Part shown: piece after piece, positions 42,783-52,944 of the stretch
Layout: the number at the start of each line of letters is the position of its first letter
How positions within the stretch are numbered: position 1 is the stretch's first letter
Assembly (NCBI RefSeq): GCF_000330505.1
Contig: NW_004440189.1
Location: forward strand, 410,022 to 462,965
From: Entamoeba invadens IP1
Lineage: Eukaryota; Evosea; Mastigamoebida; Endamoebidae
DNA: 52,944 nucleotides
Direction: 5' to 3'
Program-made: the position numbers and the translations under genes
Notes under the pieces: generated by a model
The model's database searches: none
What the model saw: the letters and a program-made list of their open reading frames with translations, nothing else
Told to the model about the DNA's origin: nothing

Positions 42783-43807
42783 AAATAAATGTTATTTAAA
42801 ATGTTATTTAAATGGGTTTGATTTTTTTTGTTTTTGAATATCGGATCTTGAAATTAAAGAACTCAAAATGTAACATTTCAGTTCTTCAATCGTTTTTTTT
42901 GTTTCCCGATTTTGTTCGCCCATTCGTTGTGATTTGCCTAAAAAAGCTACCCTGGCAAGTAAAAAACCATAGCTTGTAGTTAAATAAATTAATAGTAACT
43001 AGTTTATTTAAGATTGTTTTTATCTATATCTATATCTATTTCCATTTTTATTTATTATTAGAATGATGAGAAAACATAAAATGAGAAAACTGAAACTTTT
43101 CTTCAAAGTTCGGTTTTGCTTTTTCAGGTCAACTTACTAAAATAATAATATATTTATAGTAAAAAGAACAAACATTTTAAAATAATTTCTGTAAAGAACT
43201 TTACAATTAACATTTTTTGAATAATCACCAAATCATTAAGTATAGTTACTTTTATTATATTAAAAACAAATCAATAATCAGAAAACAATATATCAAAATA
43301 GATGTCAAGTTGTGTGAAAAGAAAACGGAATATTTTTGGGAAATCTATTCAAAACTTTTCGCTGTCCTTTCATAAGTCATTTATTTTTAATTTTTTATTT
43401 ATGTTTTTGTTTTTCTTTGTTCTTTTAATAAAAAAATAATAAAAACAACTATAAGTAATATAATTTCACTTCAAATACCACCACCCTTTATTTTGAAGGA
43501 CAAGAAAAGATGATTTCATGGTTTTCAAATGTCCCAATTATCCCCCAAAATCAAATGATTGACATCTAAAATTCACAATAATTATTCTTGGTTTGAGGTT
43601 CAAGACTCTGTCACCAAAAAACAATAAAAAGAAAGTTATATTTTTTTTAATAAATAATATTACAGAGAAAGAAAACTATTATAAATGAAAACAAGGTATA
43701 CAATAACTTAGACATTAAAGTGATAAATTTGTTTAAAGGATTTAGAGAATAGAAAAGCACACTTTTCAGCAAAGTTTTACATAAGTAACCAGAATTAAAA
43801 ATCAAGA
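42783..43807. other. 1-kb intergenic AT-rich region
   Basis: No frame or inverted termini are seen. TATCTATATCTATATC (43020-43036) is a short tandem run. A sequence resembling the Entamoeba initiator (AAAAATCAA) lies at 43796-43805 directly before the next start codon. Confidence 0.5.
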
Positions 43808-45097
43808 ATGTTCATAATTCTATCGTGGCCGAACTTCAAAAGTACACAACTTGAAAAAACAAAGTCACAAATGTTTAAATTCTTTGCCTCAAAAGAGGAG
43901 ACTCTCTTGAACAAGGCAACAAAGAACGACCCAAGCCGCATCCCAAAAGACATTCTTTCTAAGATACATTTAGTCATGAATGACCCAATTGAATCACAAC
44001 AACTGCACCACGAGATCTTACGACGACTCGACTTAACTCTTCTTCCAAATGAATTTTTAAAACTATTATGTGTTGTGTTTTATGTCCTTAAGAAAGATAC
44101 TAAAAATTCTTTTCTGAACAAAATTATGACAAATGATGTTAAGTTCATCACAAAGATACCGGAAAAATATCGATCTGCTGATGAAAAAGAACTTTGTATT
44201 GCGTTTGCAAATCACTTGGATTGGTATGTCACTCTCTACTCAACAGACACTCCCGCAATTGATATTAACATTTCTCCAGAACAAATATCACAATTTCACT
44301 CTGACATCTCATCGGAACGGACCATCATTTCTCTGTTTTCAATGTTCTGCAATTTGACAGCACTCAATTGGGAAAACGAGAGGTTTTTTGTGAACAAATT
44401 GTTTTCTTTTGTTATTATGTATCTGATCAGAGAACTCTCAACAACGTTTTATCGATTATGTTGTTACATCATTGTTTATTTTTCATTCATGGCAAAGGGT
44501 CAATCGTCAAGGTCAATGCAACAGATAAAAATATTAGCAAAGTTTGAGGAGTCACAGGTGGCGTTTGAGAAGATCTTACAGAGCGATACCGTCAAAATCT
44601 ATTTTTCAGACGCTCCGTCTTACGACCCAGTGAACGTTCGGAGGTTATTTGATTTGCTTCAAATATCGTCCAACATGTCGCAAGGCATTTCTGTGTCAAC
44701 GACTGGAACTGTTGATACTAAAGAAAGTGTGGTTGAGTCTAAACAATTAGAAGACGATATTAGAAAAGAGACTGAAATATTTTCAATGCAAATTATACAG
44801 AAAATGGAAGAGTTTGAATACTTCACACGAATCAAATCGGACTCATCAACACCATCAAGAGTCGTTTCTAGAAGTACCTCGAAAACTCGGTTACCACCAC
44901 CTGTGAGATATTCAGAGGAAGAGCCTTCATCAAGATTCTCGGGGTCTGAGAGTAATATTGTATGTAAGGCCACACCAGGAATATCGATACCTAAGAGCAC
45001 CAAAGCGTTAAGAAGAATTTCAGTGTCATCCTGTCTCACTAGGAGTACTAACAACGACGAGCAGCCTTTCGCTCTGAGTGGGGATTTGTGTCATTAA
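43808..45097 (+). CDS. ANTH-type endocytic adaptor-like protein
   Basis: The frame is 429 aa from the ATG at 43808; a second in-frame ATG at 43871 (MFKFFASKEETLLNKATKND) gives a start closer to the domain and may be the true one. Residues about 30-300 show the helical order of an ANTH/ENTH superhelix, with LLNKATKNDPSRIP as the lipid-facing start and paired helices such as HHEILRRLDL and NEFLKLLCVVFYVL. ANTH proteins (AP180/CALM type) bind phosphatidylinositol phosphates and clathrin during endocytosis. The C-terminal 130 residues are Ser/Arg-rich and disordered (SRVVSRSTSKTRLPPP), as in adaptor tails. No intron is evident. The family call is from pattern. Confidence 0.55.
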   Translation: MFIILSWPNFKSTQLEKTKSQMFKFFASKEETLLNKATKNDPSRIPKDILSKIHLVMNDPIESQQLHHEILRRLDLTLLPNEFLKLLCVVFYVLKKDTKNSFLNKIMTNDVKFITKIPEKYRSADEKELCIAFANHLDWYVTLYSTDTPAIDINISPEQISQFHSDISSERTIISLFSMFCNLTALNWENERFFVNKLFSFVIMYLIRELSTTFYRLCCYIIVYFSFMAKGQSSRSMQQIKILAKFEESQVAFEKILQSDTVKIYFSDAPSYDPVNVRRLFDLLQISSNMSQGISVSTTGTVDTKESVVESKQLEDDIRKETEIFSMQIIQKMEEFEYFTRIKSDSSTPSRVVSRSTSKTRLPPPVRYSEEEPSSRFSGSESNIVCKATPGISIPKSTKALRRISVSSCLTRSTNNDEQPFALSGDLCH

Positions 45098-46579
45098 TGT
45101 TTTTATATTGGTTTTGTTATTTGGTCGACACATTTTGATGTAACTTATTTAAAAACAATACAAATTGTTTTTCTATAACTGAAAATTTTCATTTTCAAGT
45201 TCTTTTCCTCAAAGTCAATTATGCGAAAAGTGACAGTTTATCCCTATCTATTGAATTGATTGGGCTTAACTATTTCAAGTATACAACGGTCTTTGATATT
45301 CGAAGGCAAATTGTGTAAACCAACTTGGTTATAACTTAATATGATACGTTCAAACATGGTTGGCCAAATTTGTTTTTTAATTATATATTATAATATAATT
45401 AACTATGACGTATGGTTATTGTTTTTAATTTGGTCACCCTGATACAACGAATTATTTGCTTACGAACTGGCACATATGTCTTGTGGTGGTTTGAAGCGGG
45501 AAAATAGGTCACTTAATGCAAAATACCCCAACAAATTGAACTTACATTTTGTTAGTGGCGAAATGTGTTGGTGAGATTCAAAAAGTGTGCATTTGCTAAA
45601 TCTTTTTCAGACAAAATCGATATATAATGGAAATTGAAAAAGTGGGGTATAAAACCAAATTTGGTTAAACAAACTAGAATACTAAAGTAGTTGTTGAAGA
45701 CATATTAGTTTTTTAATTGTTACCCAATGAAATAGTCATGAATCCCTATTGTTTTAGACCAAATATTATATCATGAAACCCCTTAAATTTACTAGAAAAT
45801 CACTCTATTAAATGAAAGTGTTTTTTAATTCTTATCTTTTTTTAGTATTTTGTTTTCTATTTTACATGTTTTTTTTAATTATTACGGTTAAAAAATATGG
45901 AAAAGACTGGGATTTAAAAAAGGACAAATCAAAATGTACCCCTAATATCTATAAGCCGAAATTCTTTTAATTTCCGGGACTTGAGGAATTATCTATGATA
46001 ATTCAAATTAGAAGTAATTGATATTTTAACTTAATAAGTATAATAATGATAACAAATTTTGGGAAATTCAGACTCAGAATAGACTTGCAAACCAAGTTGA
46101 CATTTAACTTGGCAAAGTATTCAACTTTTACCACAAAAAAAGACGAGAAAGGCTGGGAATGCCGTAGGAATTCTTGCATTCTTTTCTTCGTTACTTTGCA
46201 TTATTTTAGGAAAATATGTCCGCTACGATTGGCCAAAAATTTCGAAAAAAAATGAAAAAAAATAAAAACCCAATAGAATGAATAAAAATAATTCTCGTGA
46301 TTTACAGTTCTTTTCAAAAAGAAAAGCAAATGGGACATCCCGTTCACAAGCAAGAATAATAAGCGACATTGTATCATTCAGTCTTTTTCCATTGTATTTT
46401 AAGAACTACAGATAAAATTATACTTTTAGTTTATGCGACTCAAACTCCCGAATCTATAGTCTAATAGTTCCTCTAAAAAACAATCAACCCAAACAGATAG
46501 ACATAAAAGGTAAAAATAGATAACATAATTTTGACGTGGCGTGTATCATTTATCAGTTTCGAACAGGATCTCTAAAACA
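45098..46579. other. 1.5-kb intergenic AT-rich region
   Basis: No credible gene is found; the open frame at 46046-46255 lacks a normal composition. AATTATATATTATAATATAATT near 45378-45400 is an AT-only near-palindrome. Confidence 0.5.
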
Positions 46580-47563
46580 ATGCAAACTTCGGAAATGACG
46601 CAGTACTGCAATGCTAGGAAATTCCCCGTATTTGACCCGGTCGACTCTACACCGGTTAGCGAAGAGAATGAACCATATCACCTCAAGCTTTGCTTCTGCC
46701 CTTTGTGCACCAAAGGAATGACTGTCTTATCAAAAGAGCGTTCAAGAAATGTTATTTCTTGGCAATACATTTGTCGAGTCATTTTTTATTGTCTTTCCGT
46801 CGTGCATAAAAAGAATGGATACTTCTCTTTGAAATATGACGTTCATTGGTTTGTTTCTTTGGCATTTCATTCACTTCATTTGAATGTGGACTTACCTGTA
46901 GGTTTATAGTCGATCATTGGTACCTCTTTTCTCAACTCGAACAATGTTTGTTGCTTCTATATTTAACTTGAAATTTAAAACTCGAAATATGCAAGTGTAA
47001 ATTACCAGTTCTAACGCCAACTTTTTTTCGCCGACTTTTTATAAAAAGAAGTACAATTACGTTGTCATAAACTATATTTATATAATATTTTTATTAGTAT
47101 ATAATAGTTTATTTGACTGTGTAAACAATGTTACATTTTAATTTTTTAATTATAATTGAATAACAACTGACATATAGTTCGGACTAATCCAAATAAGTGG
47201 AAAAAAGCTATCCTTGATGCAATGATACATTGCTCATTGTTTGAGTCTGGGAAGAGCACAATGAACAAAACTGGTGTCTGGAAACTTCGAAAGTATGAAG
47301 CACCATGGGAAGTTGCTGAGAACAGTACCGATGATGTTCAAAAGATGTCAATGGAATGTTCACAAGAGGAAAACACAACAGGGATGGACCTCGAACAAGA
47401 CAAAAAGCTTGCACTCCCTTCACTTTCATCCCTTTATAAGTACGCAAACAACGATATGTCGATGTGTGGATCAACACCTATCCCACTTCCAAGTCTTGTA
47501 AAAGGTCTCTCCGAAAATTTCCAACTCGAGGATTTCAACGGCTTTATTCAAAGCATTGTTTGA
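46580..47563 (+). CDS. Putative winged-helix-like nuclear protein, 235 aa, one intron
   Basis: Exon 1 (46580-46901) begins MQTSEMTQYCNARKFPVFDP and carries LCFCPLC, a Cys pair that may bind metal. A helical region (QYICRVIFYCLSVVHKKNGY and VHWFVSLAFHSLHLNVDLP) leads to an intron at 46902-47177. Exon 2 continues VRTNPNKWKKAILDAMIHCS and a hairpin-like KSTMNKTGVWKLRKY, the shape of a winged helix with a recognition helix and wing. Splicing at GTTTAT and ATAG keeps the frame and gives 236 codons with the stop. The tail is Ser/Gln-rich and disordered. DNA binding is inference. The intron is long for Entamoeba (276 bases). Confidence 0.6.
46902..47177 (+). other. Intron of the winged-helix-like gene
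   Basis: 276 bases from GTTTAT to ACATATAG. The 5' site differs by one base from the usual GTTTGT. Frame and helix continuity support the join. Confidence 0.6.
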
Positions 47564-47985
47564 TGATGTATTTAGCGTTTTTTAATTCATTCTTACTGTT
47601 CATTTTAGTTTAGTATCATTAATTTACAATTTAAGTATAGTTTTTTTTATATGTAATGATTTGGATTTACCTTTAAAAATAGTATAATATATTTTATAAT
47701 AGACTATTTATTATTTTTTTTATCATTGTATTATTTAATAAAATAAATTATTATAAAAAGCTATAATAGTTTATTATTATATTATTTGTTGTGTTGTTTT
47801 TTACTTCTTCAATTTTTTGTGATAAACACTTATAGAATTTTGGCACAGAAAAAAACTTGAAATATCATTTTTTTGTTTTTAAAAATGTTTTTATTGATTT
47901 TGGATAAAATATGTTTTTGTCATAACAAATAAACAAAGAACTTATCAACACACATAAATAGTTTACATTATTAAAGTCACATGAT
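47564..47985. other. Region between convergent gene ends
   Basis: The two neighbouring genes point toward each other. AT-rich sequence and T runs (for example around 47641-47720) would hold both polyadenylation sites. Confidence 0.55.
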
Positions 47986-50154
47986 TCAGTTGTCCTTCTT
48001 TTTATCAATATCAGATTTCATCTTTGCAAACAAATCGACAGGTGGTTGCTTCTCTGGAATTTTGAATTTCATCGAAACTGTTTTAATGATTTCATCGACA
48101 ACAGGAATTGATCGACAATCTTCAAGTCTCTGATTGAGTTGTTTGACTGATTGTTTAAACACGACGTTTTCTGTGAACGGCAATGAAACTGTTCGCAATA
48201 TTTTGTCTAACAAAAATAGAGCGTTGTTGACCAACCCTTTGTATTGAATTTGATCACTTTTCCGATGTAACACATTCAAAACCTGTTGAGAAAGTTCAAT
48301 ACAAGACAACACATAATCAAGCACAAACAACGGATTCCTCTCTTCAACGTATTTGACTAACACTTTCCTCTGCACTCTGTCGGCAACACAGATCGCATCA
48401 ATATCATCTTGCGCTTTTGCCAATATGTTGAAGAAGATGCGAAGAAAATTTGAGTAATTAAATGCAAGCTCGAGACACCTCTGTGTTGGAGTTAATGCGT
48501 CCGCCTGTGCGTTCAAACAGATCATTTTCGTTGGAGGTCTTTTGAATAAGCAAAGTGGAAGAGAAATGTTAATCGAGAATTTGTCCACTTCAAAGAACAT
48601 ATCCAGCGCTTGATATATAAGAAGCTCGACAGTGTCGTTTGAAAATATCGGGGAATAATAATTGAATGTCGAGAAACAGCAAACACACATTGAAAAACAC
48701 GTCAAGTCATCACGGATTTTCGGAAAGACATCCATCAGCATTGAATGGGCGTTCATCTGAAATTGGTTGAACACAAGCACCAAATTGTTTATCAACAACA
48801 AGTCCGTCAAAATGACTTCTCTCATTTCGTAGAGTACAGTGTAGTTCTCCGGTTTGATCTCCGATACCTGACTGATTATTTCAAACAACACAGTAATGTA
48901 GCTTTGCGTCTTCAAAAAGTCCGAAGAAAGTGGTGCCGTTAATCCAATCAAATTATTGAGTACCACCGTCATAACTTCTAACGTTTTCGAATGATTAAAA
49001 TCGATCCGCGTCAACAACAATTGGAGCAAATTAAACATTTGTGTGATCCCAAGTGGGAGTTGTTCGAACCCACCAACATATATGATTTGTCTGTCTTTGT
49101 GCTTTTGATAGAAGAACTCGATCTTTGATATGATAAATTCCAAGTCCGTGTGATATACCATGCTTTCATATTGATAATCTTTTGGTTGTGTATTGTCGAT
49201 TAAAAATTGAATGAAGTGTTGTTGGTCGAGTGTCAGTTCCTTTTCGAGGCGAAAGTTATTCAGCGTCTGTACGAATATTTGTTTAGTGCTTTCGGAGAGA
49301 AATAACAACGATTGAATAACTCCAGGGAGTAAGTTCTCTTCGTTGAAATATTTGTCTAACAACACAACAATAAAATCGACGATGTTTTGTCCATTAAGTT
49401 TTGTGTGCACAATCATTTGCTGGAAAAACATCGTCACAAATGCAAACCTCTTTTCGTTTGTTTGTTCCTTTAACGCGTGTACAAACTGCTTTGCTGCGTC
49501 ATTCAAATCCTCGTCTGGAAACAGTTTGACTTCAAGATAAAACAAAAACAGTGCGCGGTTGTATTGTTGCATTGACAAAATAAACAAATCATTCAGCCCA
49601 GTATTCAATTTCAGATACGTTCTGAATCCCGCGTCTTCATGAACACATTGTGTTAACACGTATATTGTGAATTCATCTCTTTGTGTTATTTAACGTTTCT
49701 AAATATTTAAATAAGTTACCAGTGAAGAATAGTAATGACAACAATGGTGGTCCTTAATTTAATAAGTACTATATATTTAATAGTATATCAACACCAAAGT
49801 AACAAACAGATGTGGAAGTTGTTGGACTATGAATTTTGAAAAAACAGCATACGACCCTTTCGCTAAATACTCAAAAAGTAAAAGTATGACGTGGCTATCA
49901 ATCAACTCAGGTTTGTTTGATATGAGCGATAAATAATCCGAGAAACTGTAGTGTTCGATAGGTCCACCAACCTCGTCTTGAAAATTGGACCGTAAACGTG
50001 GTTCGTGTGTGCGTCGACGAGTCGAAAAAACACTCCCAGAAACGTCCTCTGAAATTAACTTGAAAACAGAGTAATTACCGATAAACGAACTCTCTGACTC
50101 GGGGGAGTTGAGGCCAACCTGAACTTGCGAAAACGATTCGTCGAAGCGAGACAT
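47986..50154 (-). CDS. 679-aa all-helical protein of unknown function, one intron
   Basis: Exon 1 (49808-50154) starts MSRFDESFSQVQVGLNSPES, a Ser-rich basic lead. Exon 2 (47986-49678) is almost entirely amphipathic helices with repeated Leu/Phe spacing (HVILLLFEYLAKGSYAVFSK, ALFLFYLEVKLFPDEDLNDA, GITQMFNLLQLLLTRIDF), suggesting an ARM/HEAT-like solenoid. The join at 49679-49807 (GTTTGT to CAAAG) keeps the frame and removes an in-frame stop. The last part carries VADRVQRKVLVKYVEERNP and a lysine-rich end. It could be a scaffold or an elongated enzyme such as a UFD2-type core, but no U-box is visible and I do not assign a family. Confidence 0.7.
49679..49807 (-). other. Intron of the helical-protein gene
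   Basis: 129 bases, GTTTGT at the 5' end and CAAAG at the 3' end on the reverse strand. The more usual TTTAG a few bases earlier would leave a stop codon, so the later AG is preferred. Confidence 0.6.
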
Positions 50155-50931
50155 CCCTCTGTTTGGGTTATTTTGTAATTCTCTTATAATTAATAGTTTT
50201 ATTTTTATCTCTTTTTCATACTCTTTTTTTTCCACTCTTCTATCCTTTCATTCCGGGATTATCATTCTTTTTGTTTTCTCAATGAAAAAGTATTAGTTAA
50301 ATCTTCTATATTAATTTAGGCAATTTTGATTATTCTATTACCTTCATTTTTTGTCTTTTTTTTAAGTGTTATTATTATTATAATTATATTGTTTATAAAA
50401 CTATTGTTTTTAATACACATTTAATATGTATATAAATTATTAATTTATATATCAAATGGTACATAAAAATACACAACAATAATTTAATAAAAATTAATAT
50501 AATATTTAGTAAAATAAATAAAAAAAAACACAAAATATAATAAATAGAATTATAAAATATAGTTAATAAATCAACCACAGTATATATAAATGATTTATTA
50601 TTACCATATATTAATTTTTTTTTATAGTAAATTAGACAAAATACCATTAAATTCAAATTTAAATAATAATTTTACTAATTATAATATCTCAAATAAACTT
50701 TTGTCTAACCATTTTGCATAATAAAAAGTGAATTATATAATTTGTCAATCTTTTACACAATAAAAAATAAAATGATTCACTCAAAACGAAATAACAAAAC
50801 ACTTGTTAACACATTTTTATATCCCGAAAAATGAGTCAATTAAGTACTAATAAAACAATACTTTATAGAGGTTTTTAATTAAGTAAACAAGATCTTATTT
50901 GTAGTTTAGAGCAAATGAACTGAAAAAAGTA
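50155..50931. other. Divergent promoter region
   Basis: 777 AT-rich bases separate the start codons of the helical-protein gene and the receptor kinase gene, which point away from each other. No frame is credible. Confidence 0.55.
50913..50921 (+). promoter_or_regulatory. GAAC-type core promoter element
   Basis: AAATGAACT matches the Entamoeba GAAC core element (consensus AATGAACT). It lies 10 bases before the kinase start codon, and this genus is known for very short 5' leaders. Confidence 0.6.
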
Positions 50932-52944
50932 ATGTTGTTAGCCTTATTCTTGTCACTTGTGCTCTCTCTTACAGTTGAACCGATTGACTTCTTAAAGGGA
51001 GACGCAACAAAGAATCATGTAGTCATCTCAGCTGTTCACTCGAACGTACCCAATTATGTTGGGAATGTCTATGCGTACAGAGAGAAAAGTTCTGACACGG
51101 TCATGAACATAGTAGTGGAGATGAATGGTCAAAGTAAAGTCACCAAATACGAGTCGAGTCAATTGACTCGACCACAAATTGGGTTTGCGAAGAACAACAT
51201 GTATATAATGAACCACGGAAACATCGATGTGTATAACTTGAATAGCTCAGTGTTGACTTCCAAACCGGCTATACTCTCAGGAGTCGAGTCTTTTTCCCCA
51301 TTAACTGTTATCACCAAAGAATTTGTGACTGGGAAGCAAGAAGTCTTTCTTGTTGTGTGTAGAAATGGCGGACTTGCTGTATATAATGAAACATTTGCTG
51401 TTGTTCAACAAACGACAAACCCATGTGGCAACTACACTTCATTTGGATCAAATTACTTGATGGTCAAAAGTGACGTCGATATCGAGTTATACACGTTCAA
51501 TAGTCCAGGCGTGTTAACGTTTTATGATAATATCGAATTTGCAGATGCCACATCACAGACTGTTGCTACCGACCCCGCAGTCATCAACGAATTTGATGTC
51601 ATCTACACACTCATTTCAGACAAAAACAAAGTCCAAGTCAACTCACCAAATGCATACAAAAGTCCTGTTTTCATCACCAATGTGTTTATCAACCCATATG
51701 GTTCTGCTGCAATAAACACTTTTATTGATACCAACTCCACTTCGTTGTTAGCAACATACAACTCATTTTTGCTTATTGGAGCAGTTGGATATGCTGCTGG
51801 TATTAAAGAGAGAACTGGTGGCGCATACCTTTTTTTTGATAAATACTTGGTCACCCAAAGAGAACGATTTGAGAGAGTGTGGTCTGTTAATGGATCACTG
51901 TCGTATGATTACATGGGCTATGTCGTTGCGATGGATCAAAACAATGTCTATCTTGGAGGAAAAGTTAAATTAGAAACAAATGGAAGTTTGACTGGCGTGA
52001 AAATCGATGTGTCCAAATTCACTAAAAACTATTGCACGGGCGTGATATGTTCTTGCCCACAAGGATACTATTATAACTCGTACTTTAGACAATGTTTCAA
52101 ACAAGTTGGTGGTGTAAGTTCTATTATCATCGCAATTGTATGTGTGTTTGTACTCATTTTACTTGTTGGCTTCATTAGTGTGATGTACAACAAATGGAGT
52201 AAAAAGGGTAAGAAAATGATTGTCGTAGATGGGACATCATATGCCTTCACACAACTGAATGAGATCCAAATCACTTTATCTTCCGAAGTTCTTACATTTG
52301 GATATGAAAATGGCAAGTTGGCGCCTATTAACACTTCACTCCAACAAAGTGTGACAATAACAAATAACTCGATGACGACGAAGAAATTCTCGTTAGAGCT
52401 GAAACCGTCATATAAATTCACTATCAATGCGAACACAACAAACTTCGTAATCAAATCTCAAGACAACGCCACTGTTATATTTACGATTACAATGAATTGT
52501 ACATGCAAAACAGACGACGATGACTGGATCGGCTTTAGAGTGACTGAAGAAAAGGATGAAAGTTCCCCACAATTTATTAACGCAACAATCGATATAACAA
52601 CAGAGGATAGTGTCTTTATAGACTATAAAACAGTGGCTTTTAACAGAGCTATTGCGAACGGACCAAACTCGGAGACGGTTCTTGTGAATTATAAGGAGAA
52701 ACCATTTGCTATGAAAAAGTTTAGAAGTGCATTTGATGATGAGTTAATTGGTTTAATGAGAAATAAAGTTCTCGCGTGGAAGAAACTTGAGAACGCGTTC
52801 ATTCTGCCGGTATCTTTTGCGTCACTTGCACAGGACAACTACGCGATTTTGACGGGATACTCTATTATTGGCAATTTAAAAACACTTTCAAGTCAACAGG
52901 ACACACCGTATCAACTCATTTGGAGATGTCTTGTTAATGCAGCA
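50932..52944 (+). CDS. Transmembrane receptor kinase of the Entamoeba TMK type, 3'-truncated by window edge
   Basis: The ATG at 50932 opens a clear signal peptide (MLLALFLSLVLSLTVEP). Residues about 20-365 are a beta-rich ectodomain with several N-x-S/T sites, reminiscent of propeller repeats. A short Cys cluster (CTGVICSCPQGYYY) precedes the membrane helix at about 395-418 (SSIIIAIVCVFVLILLVGFI) and a basic stop-transfer. A cytoplasmic beta-sandwich of about 130 residues follows, then the start of a kinase domain near residue 575 with the ATP-binding Lys in PFAMKKF (about 595) and the strand YAILTGYSIIGNL. The catalytic and activation loops lie beyond the window. Such kinases sense surface or nutrient cues in Entamoeba. 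No intron is seen in this part. A dead copy of the same family is carried by the transposon at 10712-11567. Confidence 0.85.
   Translation, partial: MLLALFLSLVLSLTVEPIDFLKGDATKNHVVISAVHSNVPNYVGNVYAYREKSSDTVMNIVVEMNGQSKVTKYESSQLTRPQIGFAKNNMYIMNHGNIDVYNLNSSVLTSKPAILSGVESFSPLTVITKEFVTGKQEVFLVVCRNGGLAVYNETFAVVQQTTNPCGNYTSFGSNYLMVKSDVDIELYTFNSPGVLTFYDNIEFADATSQTVATDPAVINEFDVIYTLISDKNKVQVNSPNAYKSPVFITNVFINPYGSAAINTFIDTNSTSLLATYNSFLLIGAVGYAAGIKERTGGAYLFFDKYLVTQRERFERVWSVNGSLSYDYMGYVVAMDQNNVYLGGKVKLETNGSLTGVKIDVSKFTKNYCTGVICSCPQGYYYNSYFRQCFKQVGGVSSIIIAIVCVFVLILLVGFISVMYNKWSKKGKKMIVVDGTSYAFTQLNEIQITLSSEVLTFGYENGKLAPINTSLQQSVTITNNSMTTKKFSLELKPSYKFTINANTTNFVIKSQDNATVIFTITMNCTCKTDDDDWIGFRVTEEKDESSPQFINATIDITTEDSVFIDYKTVAFNRAIANGPNSETVLVNYKEKPFAMKKFRSAFDDELIGLMRNKVLAWKKLENAFILPVSFASLAQDNYAILTGYSIIGNLKTLSSQQDTPYQLIWRCLVNAA

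Noticed and set aside
46046..46255. 69-codon open frame before the winged-helix-like gene
   Set aside because: Unrelated to the gene frames and without recognisable features.

Overview
The window looks like a nuclear scaffold of an Entamoeba species, most likely E. invadens or a close relative. The DNA is strongly AT-rich. Host genes are compact and carry zero or one short intron, with the Entamoeba 5' splice signal GTTTGT (once GTTTAT). An Entamoeba-type GAAC promoter motif sits just before one start codon. The transposon mix (piggyBac, Mutator, hAT and several TA-flanked mariner/pogo-type elements) is the one known from E. invadens and E. moshkovskii and absent or rare in E. histolytica. 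The species call is inference; the genus call is fairly secure.

The first 36 kb is a transposon graveyard with almost no host genes. From left to right it holds: the 5' part of a SKICH/C2-like gene (1-556, reverse); a piggyBac element with interrupted terminal repeats (about 899-3552); a 2.1-kb TA-flanked element (4116-6205) directly abutting a 251-bp MITE (6208-6458); a second MITE (8343-8621); a complete Mutator-like element with 85-bp terminal repeats and a 9-bp target duplication (8721-10649); a TA-flanked element that has swallowed a piece of a host-type receptor kinase gene (10712-11567, with an assembly gap); a 5.1-kb mariner/pogo-type element with repeated motifs inside its left end (12013-17128); a decayed cluster of virus-like genes, including a double-jelly-roll-type major capsid protein relic and a fibre-like stalk protein (17282-23752); a second, more decayed piggyBac copy (24423-26920); a small MITE (27573-27756); a 3.05-kb pogo-like element with about 55-bp terminal repeats (28454-31504); a hAT transposase relic (32832-34785); and a further MITE-like element (35282-35953).

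From 36 kb to the right end the window is ordinary host sequence: a PP1-type protein phosphatase catalytic subunit, a small low-complexity protein, a sugar transporter of the sucrose/SLC45 type (containing an assembly gap that appears false), three small proteins including a NET-like one, a NAP/SET histone chaperone, an ANTH-type endocytic adaptor, a putative winged-helix protein with a Cys pair, a large helical protein and the 5' part of a transmembrane receptor kinase of the Entamoeba TMK type. These genes are not an operon. The NET-like and NAP genes are neighbours on the same strand and both suggest chromatin roles.

Most reading frames in the left part are broken by single-base length changes in A or T runs. 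This could be natural slippage decay or base-calling error, and it decides whether several elements are really dead. The most interesting objects are the virus-like cluster, the kinase-carrying transposon, and the 39.2-kb gap whose two flanks share 8 bases and keep the reading frame if overlapped.
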